Assembly (NCBI RefSeq): GCF_003946095.1
Contig: NZ_RHOD01000003.1
Location: forward strand, 1 to 64,000
Reading direction: 5' to 3'
DNA: 64,000 bases
Source of the DNA: Levilactobacillus lindianensis
GTDB lineage: Bacteria; Bacillota; Bacilli; Lactobacillales; Lactobacillaceae
Shown piece after piece: positions 24,661 through 34,652 of the stretch. Position numbers and translations under genes: made by a program. The notes under the pieces are model-generated. The model was not told where the DNA came from. It made no database searches and saw nothing but the letters and a program-made list of their open reading frames with translations. The stretch's first letter is position 1, and each line of letters begins with the position of its first letter.

Positions 24661-25848
24661 ATGACCAAGTACCGGTTACAAACGATTATCTTTGTTCTCA
24701 CCTCGTTCATGTTAGGCTGCAACGAGTTTATTGTCGTCGGGGTGATCTCTGACATTGCCAAGACTCTGAGTGTTTCGGTAGCCACAGTGGGCTATCTGGT
24801 GACGATCTACGCGACGGTATTTGCCGTTAGCACGCCGATTATTACGGTTCTAACAAATCGGTTCAGTCGCTATAAAGTTTTCATGGTGATCATGGCCATT
24901 TTTCTTCTGGGAAACACCCTGAGTGGTTTTGCCACGACCTATGGATTACTGATTGCGGCGCGGATGACGACGGCCGTGGTGGCTGGGGCCATTGAGTCCT
25001 TTATTATTGCCTTTGCCAATGACATTGCGCCACGGGATAAGCGGCCAATTCTGATCGCCTGGATCTCTGCCGGGTTCAGTATTGCTTCCGTCATTGGGGT
25101 GCCGATCGGGACGGCGATCAGTACCGCTGACAGCTGGCACACGGCCTTCCACATTATCTCGGTAATTACCCTGATAACTTACGCGCTGTTAGCCTGGTTG
25201 CTACCACGGCACGTCGATCAGAGTACCGGGAGTGTTAAAGAACAGCTGGTCTTTCTGACCGACAAGCGAGTTTATTTGGCGGTTGGGCTCAATTTGACCA
25301 TGGCGGCCACGATGTATGCTTATTACACCTATATTCGCCCCCTGATTACGGAGGGGCTAGGCTTCAGTGTTTCCAGTCTGAATTGGCTCCTCTTTATTCT
25401 GGGGATTATGAGTATCATCAGTAATCGCTTGTCAGGAACGTTGGCCGAGCGCGATGGCTTGCGGGTGATTCCCTGGTTTTACGTGGCTGACATCGGGTTG
25501 TTATTACTCTTGCCGATGGCATTGGACCACGCTTTCTTGGGCTTCGCCATCCTGTTAGTCCTTGCGTTGATTGTGACCATTGCCGGGGCACCACTGCAGA
25601 TTCACTTCCTGGATGTGGCGGCGGAAAGCTATCCGCAAGCCATGATGTTGGCCGCGGCGGTCAATCCCATCTTCTTTAACGTGGGGATCTCGGTTGGATC
25701 GGCCACAGCCTCCATTCTTTTGAACCATGCTGGATTGAAGAGCCTGAGCTTTGGGGCAATTGCCTATGCCGTGATCTCATTGATTCTGGTCGTCGTCTTG
25801 AACCGTGAAATGGCGAAACGGCGGCAGTTACGGTCGGCTAATCATTAA
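24661..25848 (+). CDS. MFS exporter, DHA1-like (copy 1)
   Basis: 395 residues with 12 membrane helices. FVLTSFMLGCNEFIVVGVIS at helix 1 and the motif-A-like loop TNRFSRYKVFM fit drug/sugar efflux permeases of the AraJ/SotB kind. AAGGAAGG precedes ATG 24661. It is followed 106 bases later by a clear paralog in the same direction. The substrate is unknown. Confidence 0.85.
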   Translation: MTKYRLQTIIFVLTSFMLGCNEFIVVGVISDIAKTLSVSVATVGYLVTIYATVFAVSTPIITVLTNRFSRYKVFMVIMAIFLLGNTLSGFATTYGLLIAARMTTAVVAGAIESFIIAFANDIAPRDKRPILIAWISAGFSIASVIGVPIGTAISTADSWHTAFHIISVITLITYALLAWLLPRHVDQSTGSVKEQLVFLTDKRVYLAVGLNLTMAATMYAYYTYIRPLITEGLGFSVSSLNWLLFILGIMSIISNRLSGTLAERDGLRVIPWFYVADIGLLLLLPMALDHAFLGFAILLVLALIVTIAGAPLQIHFLDVAAESYPQAMMLAAAVNPIFFNVGISVGSATASILLNHAGLKSLSFGAIAYAVISLILVVVLNREMAKRRQLRSANH

Positions 25849-25954
25849 AAAATAACTGGTGACGTTTTCATGAGTCGTCACCGAAGAATTTCCCCGGAGG
25901 ATCGTGTAAGCTGGTCTATATGATTAACTAAACCGACTCAGAGGAGAAACTATT

Positions 25955-27136
25955 GTGAATAAGTATCGTTGGCAGGCCATCGTGTTCGTCTTGGTGGCCT
26001 TTATGCTGGGGTGTAATGAATTTATTGTGGTCGGTGTGCTCTCCGATATTGCCAAGGAGTATCAGGTGCCAGTTGCCACGGTAGGATATTTGGTGACGAT
26101 CTTTGCGACGGTCTATGCCGTCAGCACGCCATTTGTGACGATTTTGACCAGTCGTTATAGCCGCTATAAGACGCTGATGGTCTTGATGGGGGTCTTCTTA
26201 CTGGGGAACACGCTAAGTGGTTTTGCCATGAACTATCCGGTATTGTTGGTGTCGCGTATGGTGACGGCGATGGTGGCCGGGGCCATTATCTCTTTGATCA
26301 TGACCTTTGCCAGCACGATTGCCCCACGAGACAAGCGGGCCGGACTCGTGTCTTGGATCTTCGCCGGATTTAGCATCGCTTCGGTCTTTGGGGTGCCGAT
26401 TGGGACGGCTATTAGTACGACCTATAGCTGGCACGACGCCTTTTACCTGATCTCGGGGATCAGTGCGATTACCTGGGTCCTATTGGGTTGGCTCCTGCCA
26501 CGCCAGGTGGAACAGGTTCAGGGCAGTATTCGGAACCAACTGGTGTTATTAAAGGACCGTCGAATCTATGTGGGGATTGCGCTGGTGCTCTTTACTGCAG
26601 CGACGATGTACGCGTACTATACCTACATCCGACCACTGTTGACGACGGCCTTGGGCTTCAGCAACGAGAGTCTGAATTGGTTGTTGTTCGTTATTGGAAT
26701 TATGAGTATTATCAGTAATCGGATCTCGGGGATGCTGGCCGAGCGAAATGGGTTGCGGATTATGCCGCGATTCTATGTCGCTGACATTGTGTTGCTCGCA
26801 GTGTTGCCGTTTGTCTTGAATTCAAAGGCGCTGGGACTGGGTATCTTGTTGGTCATGAGTCTGATTGTCACGGTCATTAACTCCCCAATTCAGATTCATT
26901 TTCTCAACATTGCGGAAGAGGAATATCCGCAGTCGACCGTGTTAGCCTCATCGTTGAACTCGATCTTCTTTAATTTTGGAATTTCACTGGGGTCGGCCAC
27001 GGCTTCGGGGATGCTGGGCACGGTAGGCCTCCGGTATATTAGTTGGGGAGCAGCCATCTACGCTATCATCTCACTGGGGTTGGCGTTGACGCTAAACCGT
27101 GTCATTCGCCGGCACAGACAAACCAGTTCCCTTTAG
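25955..27136 (+). CDS. MFS exporter, DHA1-like (copy 2)
   Basis: 393 residues starting with GTG after GAGGAGAAAC. It is similar to copy 1 along its whole length (for example MLGCNEFIVVGVLSDIAK and YAYYTYIRPLLTT against YAYYTYIRPLITE), so the two arose by tandem duplication. It has 12 membrane helices. It has its own upstream region, so the two need not be cotranscribed. Confidence 0.85.
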   Translation: MNKYRWQAIVFVLVAFMLGCNEFIVVGVLSDIAKEYQVPVATVGYLVTIFATVYAVSTPFVTILTSRYSRYKTLMVLMGVFLLGNTLSGFAMNYPVLLVSRMVTAMVAGAIISLIMTFASTIAPRDKRAGLVSWIFAGFSIASVFGVPIGTAISTTYSWHDAFYLISGISAITWVLLGWLLPRQVEQVQGSIRNQLVLLKDRRIYVGIALVLFTAATMYAYYTYIRPLLTTALGFSNESLNWLLFVIGIMSIISNRISGMLAERNGLRIMPRFYVADIVLLAVLPFVLNSKALGLGILLVMSLIVTVINSPIQIHFLNIAEEEYPQSTVLASSLNSIFFNFGISLGSATASGMLGTVGLRYISWGAAIYAIISLGLALTLNRVIRRHRQTSSL

Positions 27137-27187
27137 AATGGGCTCGCGTTAAGCTAGAATGTGAGATTGTGTATAGGAGGTTCACTC

Positions 27188-28030
27188 ATGACAGAAGTGC
27201 AGACAGTTACGTTAAACGATGGTTTTGAGATGCCCGCCATTGGGTTGGGTACGTATCAGGTCCGTGGTGGTCAAGGGGTCAATCAGATCTTGGCAGCCAT
27301 TAAGGATGGCTATCGGAGTCTGGATACGGCCACGAATTATGACAACGAGGGAGCCGTCGGTGAAGCTATTCGCCGGTCGGGCTTACCACGTTCAGCCTTC
27401 TTCGTGACGTCAAAATTACCTGGCAAGTATCACCAATATGCCGATGCGACCATGGCGATTCAGGAATCACTGTATCGTATGGGACTCGACTACTTTGACC
27501 TGTTCCTCATTCACTGGCCATTGCCCAAGCGAGACCATTACGTGGAAGCTTGGCAGGCCATGATTGACGCGCGGACACGTGGCCTGATTCGGTCAATTGG
27601 GGTCTCGAATTTTGAACCTGAGCATTTGGACCGGTTGATTCAAGAGACTGGTGTCACGCCAGCCGTGAACCAATTGGAGGTTCACCCATACTGGACCCAG
27701 GAACGGATGGTTGCTGAAGACCAGAAGCGAGGCATTGTCACCGAAGCCTGGAGTCCACTGGGACGTGGAAGTGCTGCGCTAAAGGAACCCTTGATTCAGC
27801 AATTGGCGACTAAGTATGGTAAAAACGTGGGTCAAATTGTGCTCCGCTGGCACACACAACGGGGAATCGTTCCGATCCCTAAGGCCAGTAACTTGGTTCA
27901 CCAACGCGGGAATCTCGATATCTTTGATTTCAGTTTGGCTCCGGAAGAAGTGGCGGCGATTACTGCGCTCAACCAAGATGACGGGCGGATCGACAATCAA
28001 GATCCCAATGAATATGAAGAATTCGATTAA
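27188..28030 (+). CDS. aldo/keto reductase
   Basis: 280 residues of a TIM-barrel NADPH-dependent oxidoreductase. The catalytic set is visible: Asp in YRSLDTATNY, Tyr in the same segment, Lys in TSKLPGK, and His in FLIHWPLP. The cofactor segment is IPIPKASN. It reduces aldehydes or ketones; 2,5-diketogluconate-type or methylglyoxal activity is possible. AGGAGG precedes ATG 27188; the 9-residue upstream extension is unlikely. It sits 50 bases after the second MFS gene. Confidence 0.92.
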   Translation: MTEVQTVTLNDGFEMPAIGLGTYQVRGGQGVNQILAAIKDGYRSLDTATNYDNEGAVGEAIRRSGLPRSAFFVTSKLPGKYHQYADATMAIQESLYRMGLDYFDLFLIHWPLPKRDHYVEAWQAMIDARTRGLIRSIGVSNFEPEHLDRLIQETGVTPAVNQLEVHPYWTQERMVAEDQKRGIVTEAWSPLGRGSAALKEPLIQQLATKYGKNVGQIVLRWHTQRGIVPIPKASNLVHQRGNLDIFDFSLAPEEVAAITALNQDDGRIDNQDPNEYEEFD

Positions 28031-28393
28031 TTTTAATCGGCTAATTTAATAGGTAAGCGACGAATGAATGGTGTGAACAGAATAAGTTCAGGCCATTTTT
28101 ATTTATGATCGAAATCGATCATCAGACAAGCACCTAAAACCTATAATCATCAGTAGAGATCAGCAGTGGCGACGACGGCCGATAGAAGTCAACTACGATA
28201 GCCGCTAAGAGTGGGGTTGAGTCCCGATAAAATTTAACGGAAGATGGTTGAGCACTCAGGAACCTGCCGGATACAGGAGCCGTTATAGTGGGGGCTGAAG
28301 CGGAATAGAAGAGTAGTTTTTAATTCGGTAAGCTTTGATCCCCACAAAGGAGCAACCCGTTGTGGGGGTGTTGGTGATTGGAGGAGGATGACG
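28031..28393 (+). promoter_or_regulatory. long leader region before the Cna-B adhesin
   Basis: About 360 bases without a gene. They contain a palindrome TGATCGAAATCGATCA at 28106-28121 and a hairpin CCCCACAA/TTGTGGGG at about 28342-28361, close to the ribosome binding site. The hairpin could control translation of the adhesin. No known riboswitch class was recognised. Confidence 0.35.
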
Positions 28394-30604
28394 ATGAAAA
28401 GGAAGATTTGGACCATCATTTTTGGTTTTGTGATGGCACTGACCGTCTTCCTTACAGGCGGGTTCATCACCAACGGCGTGACGGCCCACGCCGCTGAATT
28501 AATGGTATCAGGTCTCACCGGAAGCGATCCGACCCTTACCGATCTGCAAGGAAGTAAGGTTCCTTTAGGGAGTGAGTTGAGTAAGTGGAACAGTTATGAA
28601 GTGAATTATACTTGGGGGATTCCCGATGGGGAGTCCATTCAAGCTGGCGACACGGTATCGGTGACGTTACCCCCTAACGCGGTAGCTAGCCAAGATATCT
28701 CAGTTAGCTTGAAGGATGATTCCGGCCGAGTGGTCGGCACCTTTACGATTAAGGCTGGAGAAACCGCAGGAACGATTACGTTTAACGATGTCTTAGGTGA
28801 ATCTGCCACCGATCGTGGCGGTCACTTACAGTTCTATGTGACCGGGACCAGCGAGAATGAAAATATCGGTCATGATTGGGGTGTCAACAAGGTTGGTTGG
28901 ATTGCCGATCGGAATGCGGACGGGTCACCTTCGAAGTTGACCTGGAACATCGCATTTAATCCTAATGGCATGCCAATGGGGACAGCAGTCATTACCGATA
29001 CGTTAGGTCCTAACCAGACTTACGTTCCGGGCAGTGTCTATGCTGAAACCGGTAAATATGGTGAAGACGGCGGGTTCGTCGCTGATGGAACGGTTACCCC
29101 TGAAGTTGATGCCGCTGGGAACACGCTTATCTTTACCTTCCCAGACGTTTCGAAGGCCATCAACATGACTTACCAAACGACGCCAAATAATGTGAGTGAA
29201 AGTGAGATTTGGACCAACACTGCTTCAATGAATGGTCAAAATGTCACGGCTCAGATTACTTGGGGTGGCAGTGGTAGTGGAAATGGGTCCGATCACCAGT
29301 TTGGTGAGGTTCTGTTAACCAAGACTGACAAGACTACCGGTGCGAAGTTAGCCGGCGCGACCTATACGCTGGAAGACAGCAACGGTAAAATCTATGGGTC
29401 CGGCTTAGTCACGGACGCTAACGGGAACATTTCGTTTGCTAGCTTACCGGCTGGCGATTACAAGTTCATTGAAACGGCGGCGCCAGAAGGCTACACGTTG
29501 GATTCAACGCCAATCCCATTTACCATTGTGAGTGGTGTGACGGCTGCGGTCGATGTGTCTGCTGAAGATACGCCAGAGCCAGTGGTGGTTCCGGAAACCG
29601 GCGAAGTTGTTTTAACCAAGACGGATAAGGACACCGGTGCTAAATTGGCTGGAGCCACTTACACGTTGCGGAAGAGTGATGGTACTGAGGTTGCTTCTGG
29701 GCTAACCACGAACGCAGAAGGTGTTCTGACGTACAAAGGCTTAGCCGCTGGCGACTATGAATTAGTTGAAACGGCAGCGCCAGAAGGGTACACGTTAAAT
29801 GAAACGCCAATCCCATTTACCATTGCGAGTGGTGCGACAGCTGCGGTGGACGTTTCCGCACAGGATACCGCAGACCACAGTGAGGAAGAAATTCCCGGCG
29901 ATGTCATCTTAACTAAGATTGACAAGGCCACTGGTAAGAAGTTGGCGGGAGCCGTTTACGAATTGCAAGATGGCAATGGTCAGGTGGTTAAGACTGATTT
30001 AACGACGGATGAGAATGGTAACATTCACGTCGAAGGCCTCACAACTGGCAAGTACCAATTCGTTGAAACTAAGGCGCCGGCTGGGTATCTGCTCGACGCA
30101 ACGCCAATTTCATTCTTTATTAGTGGCGATGGGTCCGCTGCGGTCGCTGTTACCGCTGAGGATTCGGCAACGACGCCTGGTGATGGCGGTGAAGTGCCTG
30201 GTGGGACTGTCCCACCAATTACGACGCCACCAACTGGACCAACGACACCGGAACCGGCTCCAGAACCGGAACCAACGCCAACACCAGAACCAACGCCGAC
30301 GCCAACGCATCCGACGGCACCAAAGCCACCGGTAGCGCCAACGACGCCAACTAATCCAGGAACGCCAACACCAGAACCAGGAACCACAACGGGTTCAGGC
30401 AGTCAGCATCCAACGACTAGTGGTGCAGGCAACACCGCACCAACAACGGGTCACACGGGTTCTAGTCAAGCTTCCAGCAACTACACGGGTCAGACGTTAC
30501 CACAGACTGGAGAACGCTCACCAAAGCCATTAATTGTGGCTGGTTTGGCTTTCCTGTTAGTCTTAACGACTGGCGGCTGGGTTGTTTGGGAACGGCGTTA
30601 CTGA
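28394..30604 (+). CDS. LPXTG surface protein with adhesin domain and three Cna-B repeats
   Basis: 736 residues. The signal peptide ends near VTAHA. Residues about 35-290 look like collagen-binding-type Ig folds (LSKWNSYEVNYTW, then NVSESEIWTNTAS). Three Cna-B/SpaA repeats follow, each with a LTKTDKxTGAKLAGATYTL start and a FVETxAPEGY end, expected to form Lys-Asn isopeptide bonds. Then come a Pro/Thr wall-spanning stretch and LPQTGE with a hydrophobic anchor and WERRY tail. It is anchored by sortase A and likely binds host or plant matrix. ATG 28394 is 6 bases after GGAGGAGG. Monocistronic. Confidence 0.9.
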   Translation: MKRKIWTIIFGFVMALTVFLTGGFITNGVTAHAAELMVSGLTGSDPTLTDLQGSKVPLGSELSKWNSYEVNYTWGIPDGESIQAGDTVSVTLPPNAVASQDISVSLKDDSGRVVGTFTIKAGETAGTITFNDVLGESATDRGGHLQFYVTGTSENENIGHDWGVNKVGWIADRNADGSPSKLTWNIAFNPNGMPMGTAVITDTLGPNQTYVPGSVYAETGKYGEDGGFVADGTVTPEVDAAGNTLIFTFPDVSKAINMTYQTTPNNVSESEIWTNTASMNGQNVTAQITWGGSGSGNGSDHQFGEVLLTKTDKTTGAKLAGATYTLEDSNGKIYGSGLVTDANGNISFASLPAGDYKFIETAAPEGYTLDSTPIPFTIVSGVTAAVDVSAEDTPEPVVVPETGEVVLTKTDKDTGAKLAGATYTLRKSDGTEVASGLTTNAEGVLTYKGLAAGDYELVETAAPEGYTLNETPIPFTIASGATAAVDVSAQDTADHSEEEIPGDVILTKIDKATGKKLAGAVYELQDGNGQVVKTDLTTDENGNIHVEGLTTGKYQFVETKAPAGYLLDATPISFFISGDGSAAVAVTAEDSATTPGDGGEVPGGTVPPITTPPTGPTTPEPAPEPEPTPTPEPTPTPTHPTAPKPPVAPTTPTNPGTPTPEPGTTTGSGSQHPTTSGAGNTAPTTGHTGSSQASSNYTGQTLPQTGERSPKPLIVAGLAFLLVLTTGGWVVWERRY

Positions 30605-30620
30605 GTTGAAGTGAAATGTC

Positions 30621-30662
30621 ATAAAATGACGGATGACCAGATTGGTTGTCCGTCATTTTATA
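30621..30662 (+). terminator. terminator after the adhesin
   Basis: ATAAAATGACGGA pairs with TCCGTCATTTTAT. Confidence 0.8.
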
Positions 30663-30822
30663 TAACTTTTTATAATTGGGTTAACTATGATCGCGTGGAA
30701 TAATATGCTACACTAAATTGGAATCAATTGGACTACTGGCTATTTGGATAAGTAGTTTATTCTAACAGCTGTTCAATGTATAATTAATTGAGAATGAAAG
30801 ACTTTTTAAAAGAGGCGAGAAC

Positions 30823-31389
30823 ATGGTAAAACGACGAGCTTTGACCCAAGACATTGTTCTAGAACAGGCCAACCAACTGATTGCGGAGAATGGCATTGAA
30901 AATCTCACCGTTCGGGCGTTGGCAGATGCTCTGCAGATTCGGCCGCAGTCCGTTTATAATTATGCGGATAGTTTGAACGACCTGCTGGATCAAGTCGGGG
31001 TTCGTTTCGTTCAGCAACTGGCAGATCGACTGATGCGGCGGTTGGTGGGTGTCGGCGGTAAAGAAGCTCTGATGGTGTTTGCCCAGGAGTTCCGTCAGGG
31101 ATGTCGCAGTCAGCAGTATTTGGCGCCGATCCTGATGGATCCTAATGACATGCGCCAATTAAAACGAACACACGAGGCCCTGTCAACGTTATATATTCAG
31201 ATGTTTAAGAGCCTACATTTGGTTGGGGGCAGTGACCAGGGGTTGGTGGCCTCTACCCTCTATCGATCAACGTTGTTTGGCTTTTTGGTTCAAGAGTTTG
31301 GTGGCTTTTTAAACCTTTCGCAACGCAAACTCGATGCCCGGTTCGAACAAACCATGCAGTTGGCTATCGATCAAATAAATCCAGAGTAA
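30823..31389 (+). CDS. TetR family regulator
   Basis: 188 residues. The helix-turn-helix is LTVRALADALQIRPQSVYNYADSLNDLL; the Y-N-Y at the end is like TetR regulators with a TetR_C-type ligand domain. AGAGGCG precedes the start. Its target is not obvious; it lies between two surface protein genes, each with its own terminator. Confidence 0.85.
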   Translation: MVKRRALTQDIVLEQANQLIAENGIENLTVRALADALQIRPQSVYNYADSLNDLLDQVGVRFVQQLADRLMRRLVGVGGKEALMVFAQEFRQGCRSQQYLAPILMDPNDMRQLKRTHEALSTLYIQMFKSLHLVGGSDQGLVASTLYRSTLFGFLVQEFGGFLNLSQRKLDARFEQTMQLAIDQINPE

Positions 31390-31391
31390 CT

Positions 31392-31440
31392 AAAAAATCC
31401 ATTCGAACACCGATAACGTTCAGTGCTCGGATGGGTTTTT
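31392..31440. terminator. bidirectional terminator
   Basis: AAAAAATCCATTCGAACAC pairs imperfectly with GTGCTCGGATGGGTTTTT between convergent genes. Confidence 0.75.
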
Positions 31441-31456
31441 GAATACCTAGAGTTAT

Positions 31457-33658
31457 TTATTCATGACGCTTGCGACTCAGGCCAAGGCCTAAGGTAGATA
31501 AGGCCACGGCAACACCGGCCACAATGGCCGAGACGGTGTTTTGCTGTTCGCCGGTCTGTGGTAAAGTCGTTTCACTTTGGTGGTTAGTCTTGGTGGCGGC
31601 TAATTTGGTGGCGGCTAACTTGGTGGTAGCCACGTGAGCAGCCTGACCATGAGTCTTAACAATTGTGCTGGTCATGGTCTTGTGGCCAGTGGTCTTGACA
31701 CCCTTGGCCTTGTCACCAACAGTAATGCTTACAACGTGGTTGCCTTTGTCAGTGGTTGGCACAGTAGGCTCAACGATCTGGTCACCATCCCCACCAGTGA
31801 CCACTTGGTCACCGGGGACACCGTCGCCGTCAGTAATTGGCGTCGTTGGGGTGACTGGATTCGTTGGGGTCGTGGACCCAGGGTCAGTCGTTGGCTCCGT
31901 CGTATTAGGATCCGTAGTTGGATCAGTTGGGTCCGTGGTGTCAGGATTGGTAGTCGGGTCGGTTGGGTCCGTCGTATTGGGATCCGTGGTTGGGTCGGTA
32001 GGATCAGTCTTGCCAGGGTCGGTCGTTGGATCTGGATCCGGATCGACTGGGGTGACATCATCAACGATTGTGAAAGTGACATCTGTTTCAGCCTCGAAGT
32101 TGTTAGTTGTGACAACGGTAATCGTGTAGGTTCTAGCTGGGATTGGCGTTCCGTTAGCTTTGTAAACGAAGCCTAATGGATTGTCTGGGTCGGGATTACG
32201 CCAGAAGTACAGTGGTAAACTATCTTCGTTTATGGTGGTGTATTTAGCGGTGGTGTCAATGTTGCCCGCGATGTCCTGTGAACCGAAGACAACGTTAGTG
32301 AGTGGATCAAAGGTTGCCAGTTTTGGGAGCTCAGAGAGCTTGTAAGTGCCACCTTGAACGGTCTGGTGGGAGGTCCAAGCACCTAAAAGATTGTCATCAT
32401 TAAAGTTGGTGGTGAAGTGGTTACCATCGATCATCACAGTGTCTAGGTTAGTGTAACTGGATAGGTCAGGTAACTTACCACTGAAATCATTGTCGGTGAT
32501 GTAGAGTGATTCTAACTTCGGGAATGGACTAAGGTCCGGGAAGGCGCCAGAGAGCTTGTTACTCCCAAACTGCAGGTACAAGACACTTGGCATATTACCG
32601 AGATCAGTCAGGCTACCAGTCAAGGCATTGCTGTCTAAGTTAACGTTAATCAACTGGGTGTAGGCCGAGAGATCTGGCAGATTTCCCGTTAGATTGTATT
32701 TTCTGATGTAAAGATACTTCAGATTGGTATTCTGACCCAGATACTTCTGCATAAAAGTGCTGGCGTCCTGCGCGGGCATTGGCGTACCCTCTGGCACGGT
32801 CAGTGTCAGAGTGGTCAGCTTGGGTGCAAAGGAGAAGTCAATCATGTGGTCTGGTGCGATAGCCTTCTTAGAGAGGCTGAAACCAGTTAAGTTAGTGAGA
32901 TATTGAATACCGGTAAAGTCAGTCGGTAAATCCCCATTGTAATCATTGTCAGACAGTGAAGAAATGCTGGAGACATAGAGGAATAAGTTACTTGATGAGA
33001 TGTAAGTTCCCTTGTTGAAGAACTCAGCTGATTTAATGGCCCATGCCCGCATGGCAGGATCTGGCATCCATTCGGTAGCGTCGACACCCATGATGTCCGG
33101 CAAGGTCGTCGTCTTCAATAAGGCACTCCTAGATAACTGCGAAGTTGGTAAAACTGAAGAGAAGGATTGAATCGGCTGAACGGCATCCTCAGTTGTTTTT
33201 TCAATAGGCGTAGTTTTTCCGTTGACGTCGTCTGGTTGAGTGACTGGCACTTTAGGCGTATTTTGAACGTTCTTCTTTACTTCTGGTGTCTCGGTGATAG
33301 AAGTCGGTGTCTCTGACTTAGTGGTATCTGAGTCTTCTTTAGGTTGATTGGTTACATCTTTTTTCGTGGGCTCAGTTTTGGATTCGATTTTAGTCTTAGT
33401 GTCATTTTCAGGCGTTGTTTCTTTAGTCTCAGTCGTCGTCTTCAAACTGGTTTGGTTGGATTGTTCAGAGGTGGAATCGCTTTCATCTGTAGCCTCAACT
33501 TTTGGCGTAGCTGGCGTCGTATCAGCATTAGCAGTGACGCTCATACCAGTCATGCCTAAGCCTAAGGTTGCAACAGTGATACAAGCGAAGACCCAGTTCT
33601 TACCTGCCTTGTAACTCTTAAAGTGTTCCTTAGTTTCAACGTTAATTTGCTTCCTCAT
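31457..33658 (-). CDS. LPXTG surface protein with leucine-rich repeats and KxYKxGKxW signal
   Basis: 733 residues. The signal has FKSYKAGKNWVF, the KxYKxGKxW form used by large wall proteins of lactobacilli. A Ser/Thr/Glu-rich stalk (about 50-190) leads to leucine-rich repeats (about 230-430: LTNLTGFSLSK, LINVNLDSNALTGSL, LYLQFGSNKLSGAFP, LESLYITDNDFSGKLP) and an Ig-like fold. A DPTTDPNTT-type repeat spacer and LPQTGE (about 699) with an RKRHE tail follow. It is probably a sortase-anchored adhesin. GAGGAGGAAA precedes the start. It is slightly AT-richer than its neighbours. Confidence 0.9.
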   Translation of the reverse strand: MRKQINVETKEHFKSYKAGKNWVFACITVATLGLGMTGMSVTANADTTPATPKVEATDESDSTSEQSNQTSLKTTTETKETTPENDTKTKIESKTEPTKKDVTNQPKEDSDTTKSETPTSITETPEVKKNVQNTPKVPVTQPDDVNGKTTPIEKTTEDAVQPIQSFSSVLPTSQLSRSALLKTTTLPDIMGVDATEWMPDPAMRAWAIKSAEFFNKGTYISSSNLFLYVSSISSLSDNDYNGDLPTDFTGIQYLTNLTGFSLSKKAIAPDHMIDFSFAPKLTTLTLTVPEGTPMPAQDASTFMQKYLGQNTNLKYLYIRKYNLTGNLPDLSAYTQLINVNLDSNALTGSLTDLGNMPSVLYLQFGSNKLSGAFPDLSPFPKLESLYITDNDFSGKLPDLSSYTNLDTVMIDGNHFTTNFNDDNLLGAWTSHQTVQGGTYKLSELPKLATFDPLTNVVFGSQDIAGNIDTTAKYTTINEDSLPLYFWRNPDPDNPLGFVYKANGTPIPARTYTITVVTTNNFEAETDVTFTIVDDVTPVDPDPDPTTDPGKTDPTDPTTDPNTTDPTDPTTNPDTTDPTDPTTDPNTTEPTTDPGSTTPTNPVTPTTPITDGDGVPGDQVVTGGDGDQIVEPTVPTTDKGNHVVSITVGDKAKGVKTTGHKTMTSTIVKTHGQAAHVATTKLAATKLAATKTNHQSETTLPQTGEQQNTVSAIVAGVAVALSTLGLGLSRKRHE

Positions 33659-34153
33659 GATAATTTCCTCCTCAATTGCTGTGAAATTATTTCGCCCTAG
33701 TCATTGGTTACTATTTTTACCACACATTGGTTAATGTGGACAACCTTTTCTACAGCTTCATTGTACACCCTTTCACAACAAATTCAAGTTTAATTATAAA
33801 GGGATAAAACTAATTTATGGGTTATTCTTAATTCTGAGTGATTAAACGGATTTACCTGGGAGAAATAGCTTAGTTGCGGTTTTTCTCTCGGCACACTTAA
33901 ATGAAAATTGTGGAGCGAACTCGCCAGCTGACCACATTTCTAACTAATTGCGTCATTCGCTTAAAGTGATGATTATTGCCGTCTATAGGTTACGGTGTGT
34001 TTGTTAATTTTCTTTATCTATGACAATTGTATTTGTAAAGTCCCCATTTTATGAGTACTTAAGTGAATTTTTTCGAAGTTACTAGAAAAACTAGATCAGG
34101 TGTTGGAAGCTTACCCAGTTACCAGCAAGACGAAAAATATTTTAGCTTTTGTC
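33659..34153. other. intergenic, nothing recognised
   Basis: About 490 AT-rich bases between divergent promoters of the LRR protein and the merR operon. No coding frame with a ribosome binding site was found. Confidence 0.5.
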
Positions 34154-34184
34154 TTGACTTAAAGTGCACTCGAAGGTGTTTACT
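34154..34184 (+). promoter_or_regulatory. MerR-type promoter with 19-bp spacer
   Basis: TTGACT (34154-34159) and TTTACT (34179-34184) are 19 bases apart, the long spacing activated by MerR proteins. Between them lies the imperfect dyad CTTAAAGTGCACTCGAAG. It precedes the merR gene, so the operon is probably self-activated. Confidence 0.75.
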
Positions 34185-34216
34185 AGGGTTTGTAAGGCAT
34201 TCAAGGAGGGGTCATT

Positions 34217-34639
34217 GTGGCAGAAAAACGGTATCGTATCGGGGAGTTTTCAAAATTAGTCGGCCTATCAACCTACACGCTCCGTTACTACGAGGATCAA
34301 GGGCTTATCATCGCTCAACGTGATGGGAACGGGGTTCGTTACTATACGGAAGATGATATTCGGTGGGTTGGTTTTATCCTGCATTTGAAAGGGACCGGGC
34401 TGCGTCTCAACGATCTCAAACGTTACGTTCGACTGCGTGCCGAGGGTGATAGCACAATTGCTGAGCGGCGTGACATGCTACAGAAGACCAAGGACGATGC
34501 GGAAGCCGATATTGCCGAGCTTCAGATGCACCTCAAGGTTCTCAGCCGGAAGATCGATTGGTATGACGGCAAGGTGGCCCACACGATTGCCGACTCCGAG
34601 AGTTTCCATGATTATTTACAACAGTTCAACGACAAATAA
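34217..34639 (+). CDS. MerR family transcriptional regulator
   Basis: 140 residues from GTG 34217 after AAGGAGGGG. The N-terminal winged helix RYRIGEFSKLVGLSTYTLRYYEDQGLI is canonical, followed by the dimer coiled coil (about 80-120). There is no cysteine metal site, so it belongs with the AdhR/organic-stress type. It leads an operon with a cupin and a carboxymuconolactone decarboxylase-like protein and probably controls it. Confidence 0.92.
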   Translation: MAEKRYRIGEFSKLVGLSTYTLRYYEDQGLIIAQRDGNGVRYYTEDDIRWVGFILHLKGTGLRLNDLKRYVRLRAEGDSTIAERRDMLQKTKDDAEADIAELQMHLKVLSRKIDWYDGKVAHTIADSESFHDYLQQFNDK

Positions 34640-34652
34640 AGGAGAAAAAATA

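Noticed and set aside
30230..30400. CCAACGCCAACACC-type tandem repeats
   Set aside because: They encode the Pro/Thr wall-spanning part of the Cna-B adhesin.
31860..32040. regular short repeats that could suggest a CRISPR array
   Set aside because: They are in-frame codons for a DPTTDPNTT-type spacer of the LRR wall protein, with no unique spacers.
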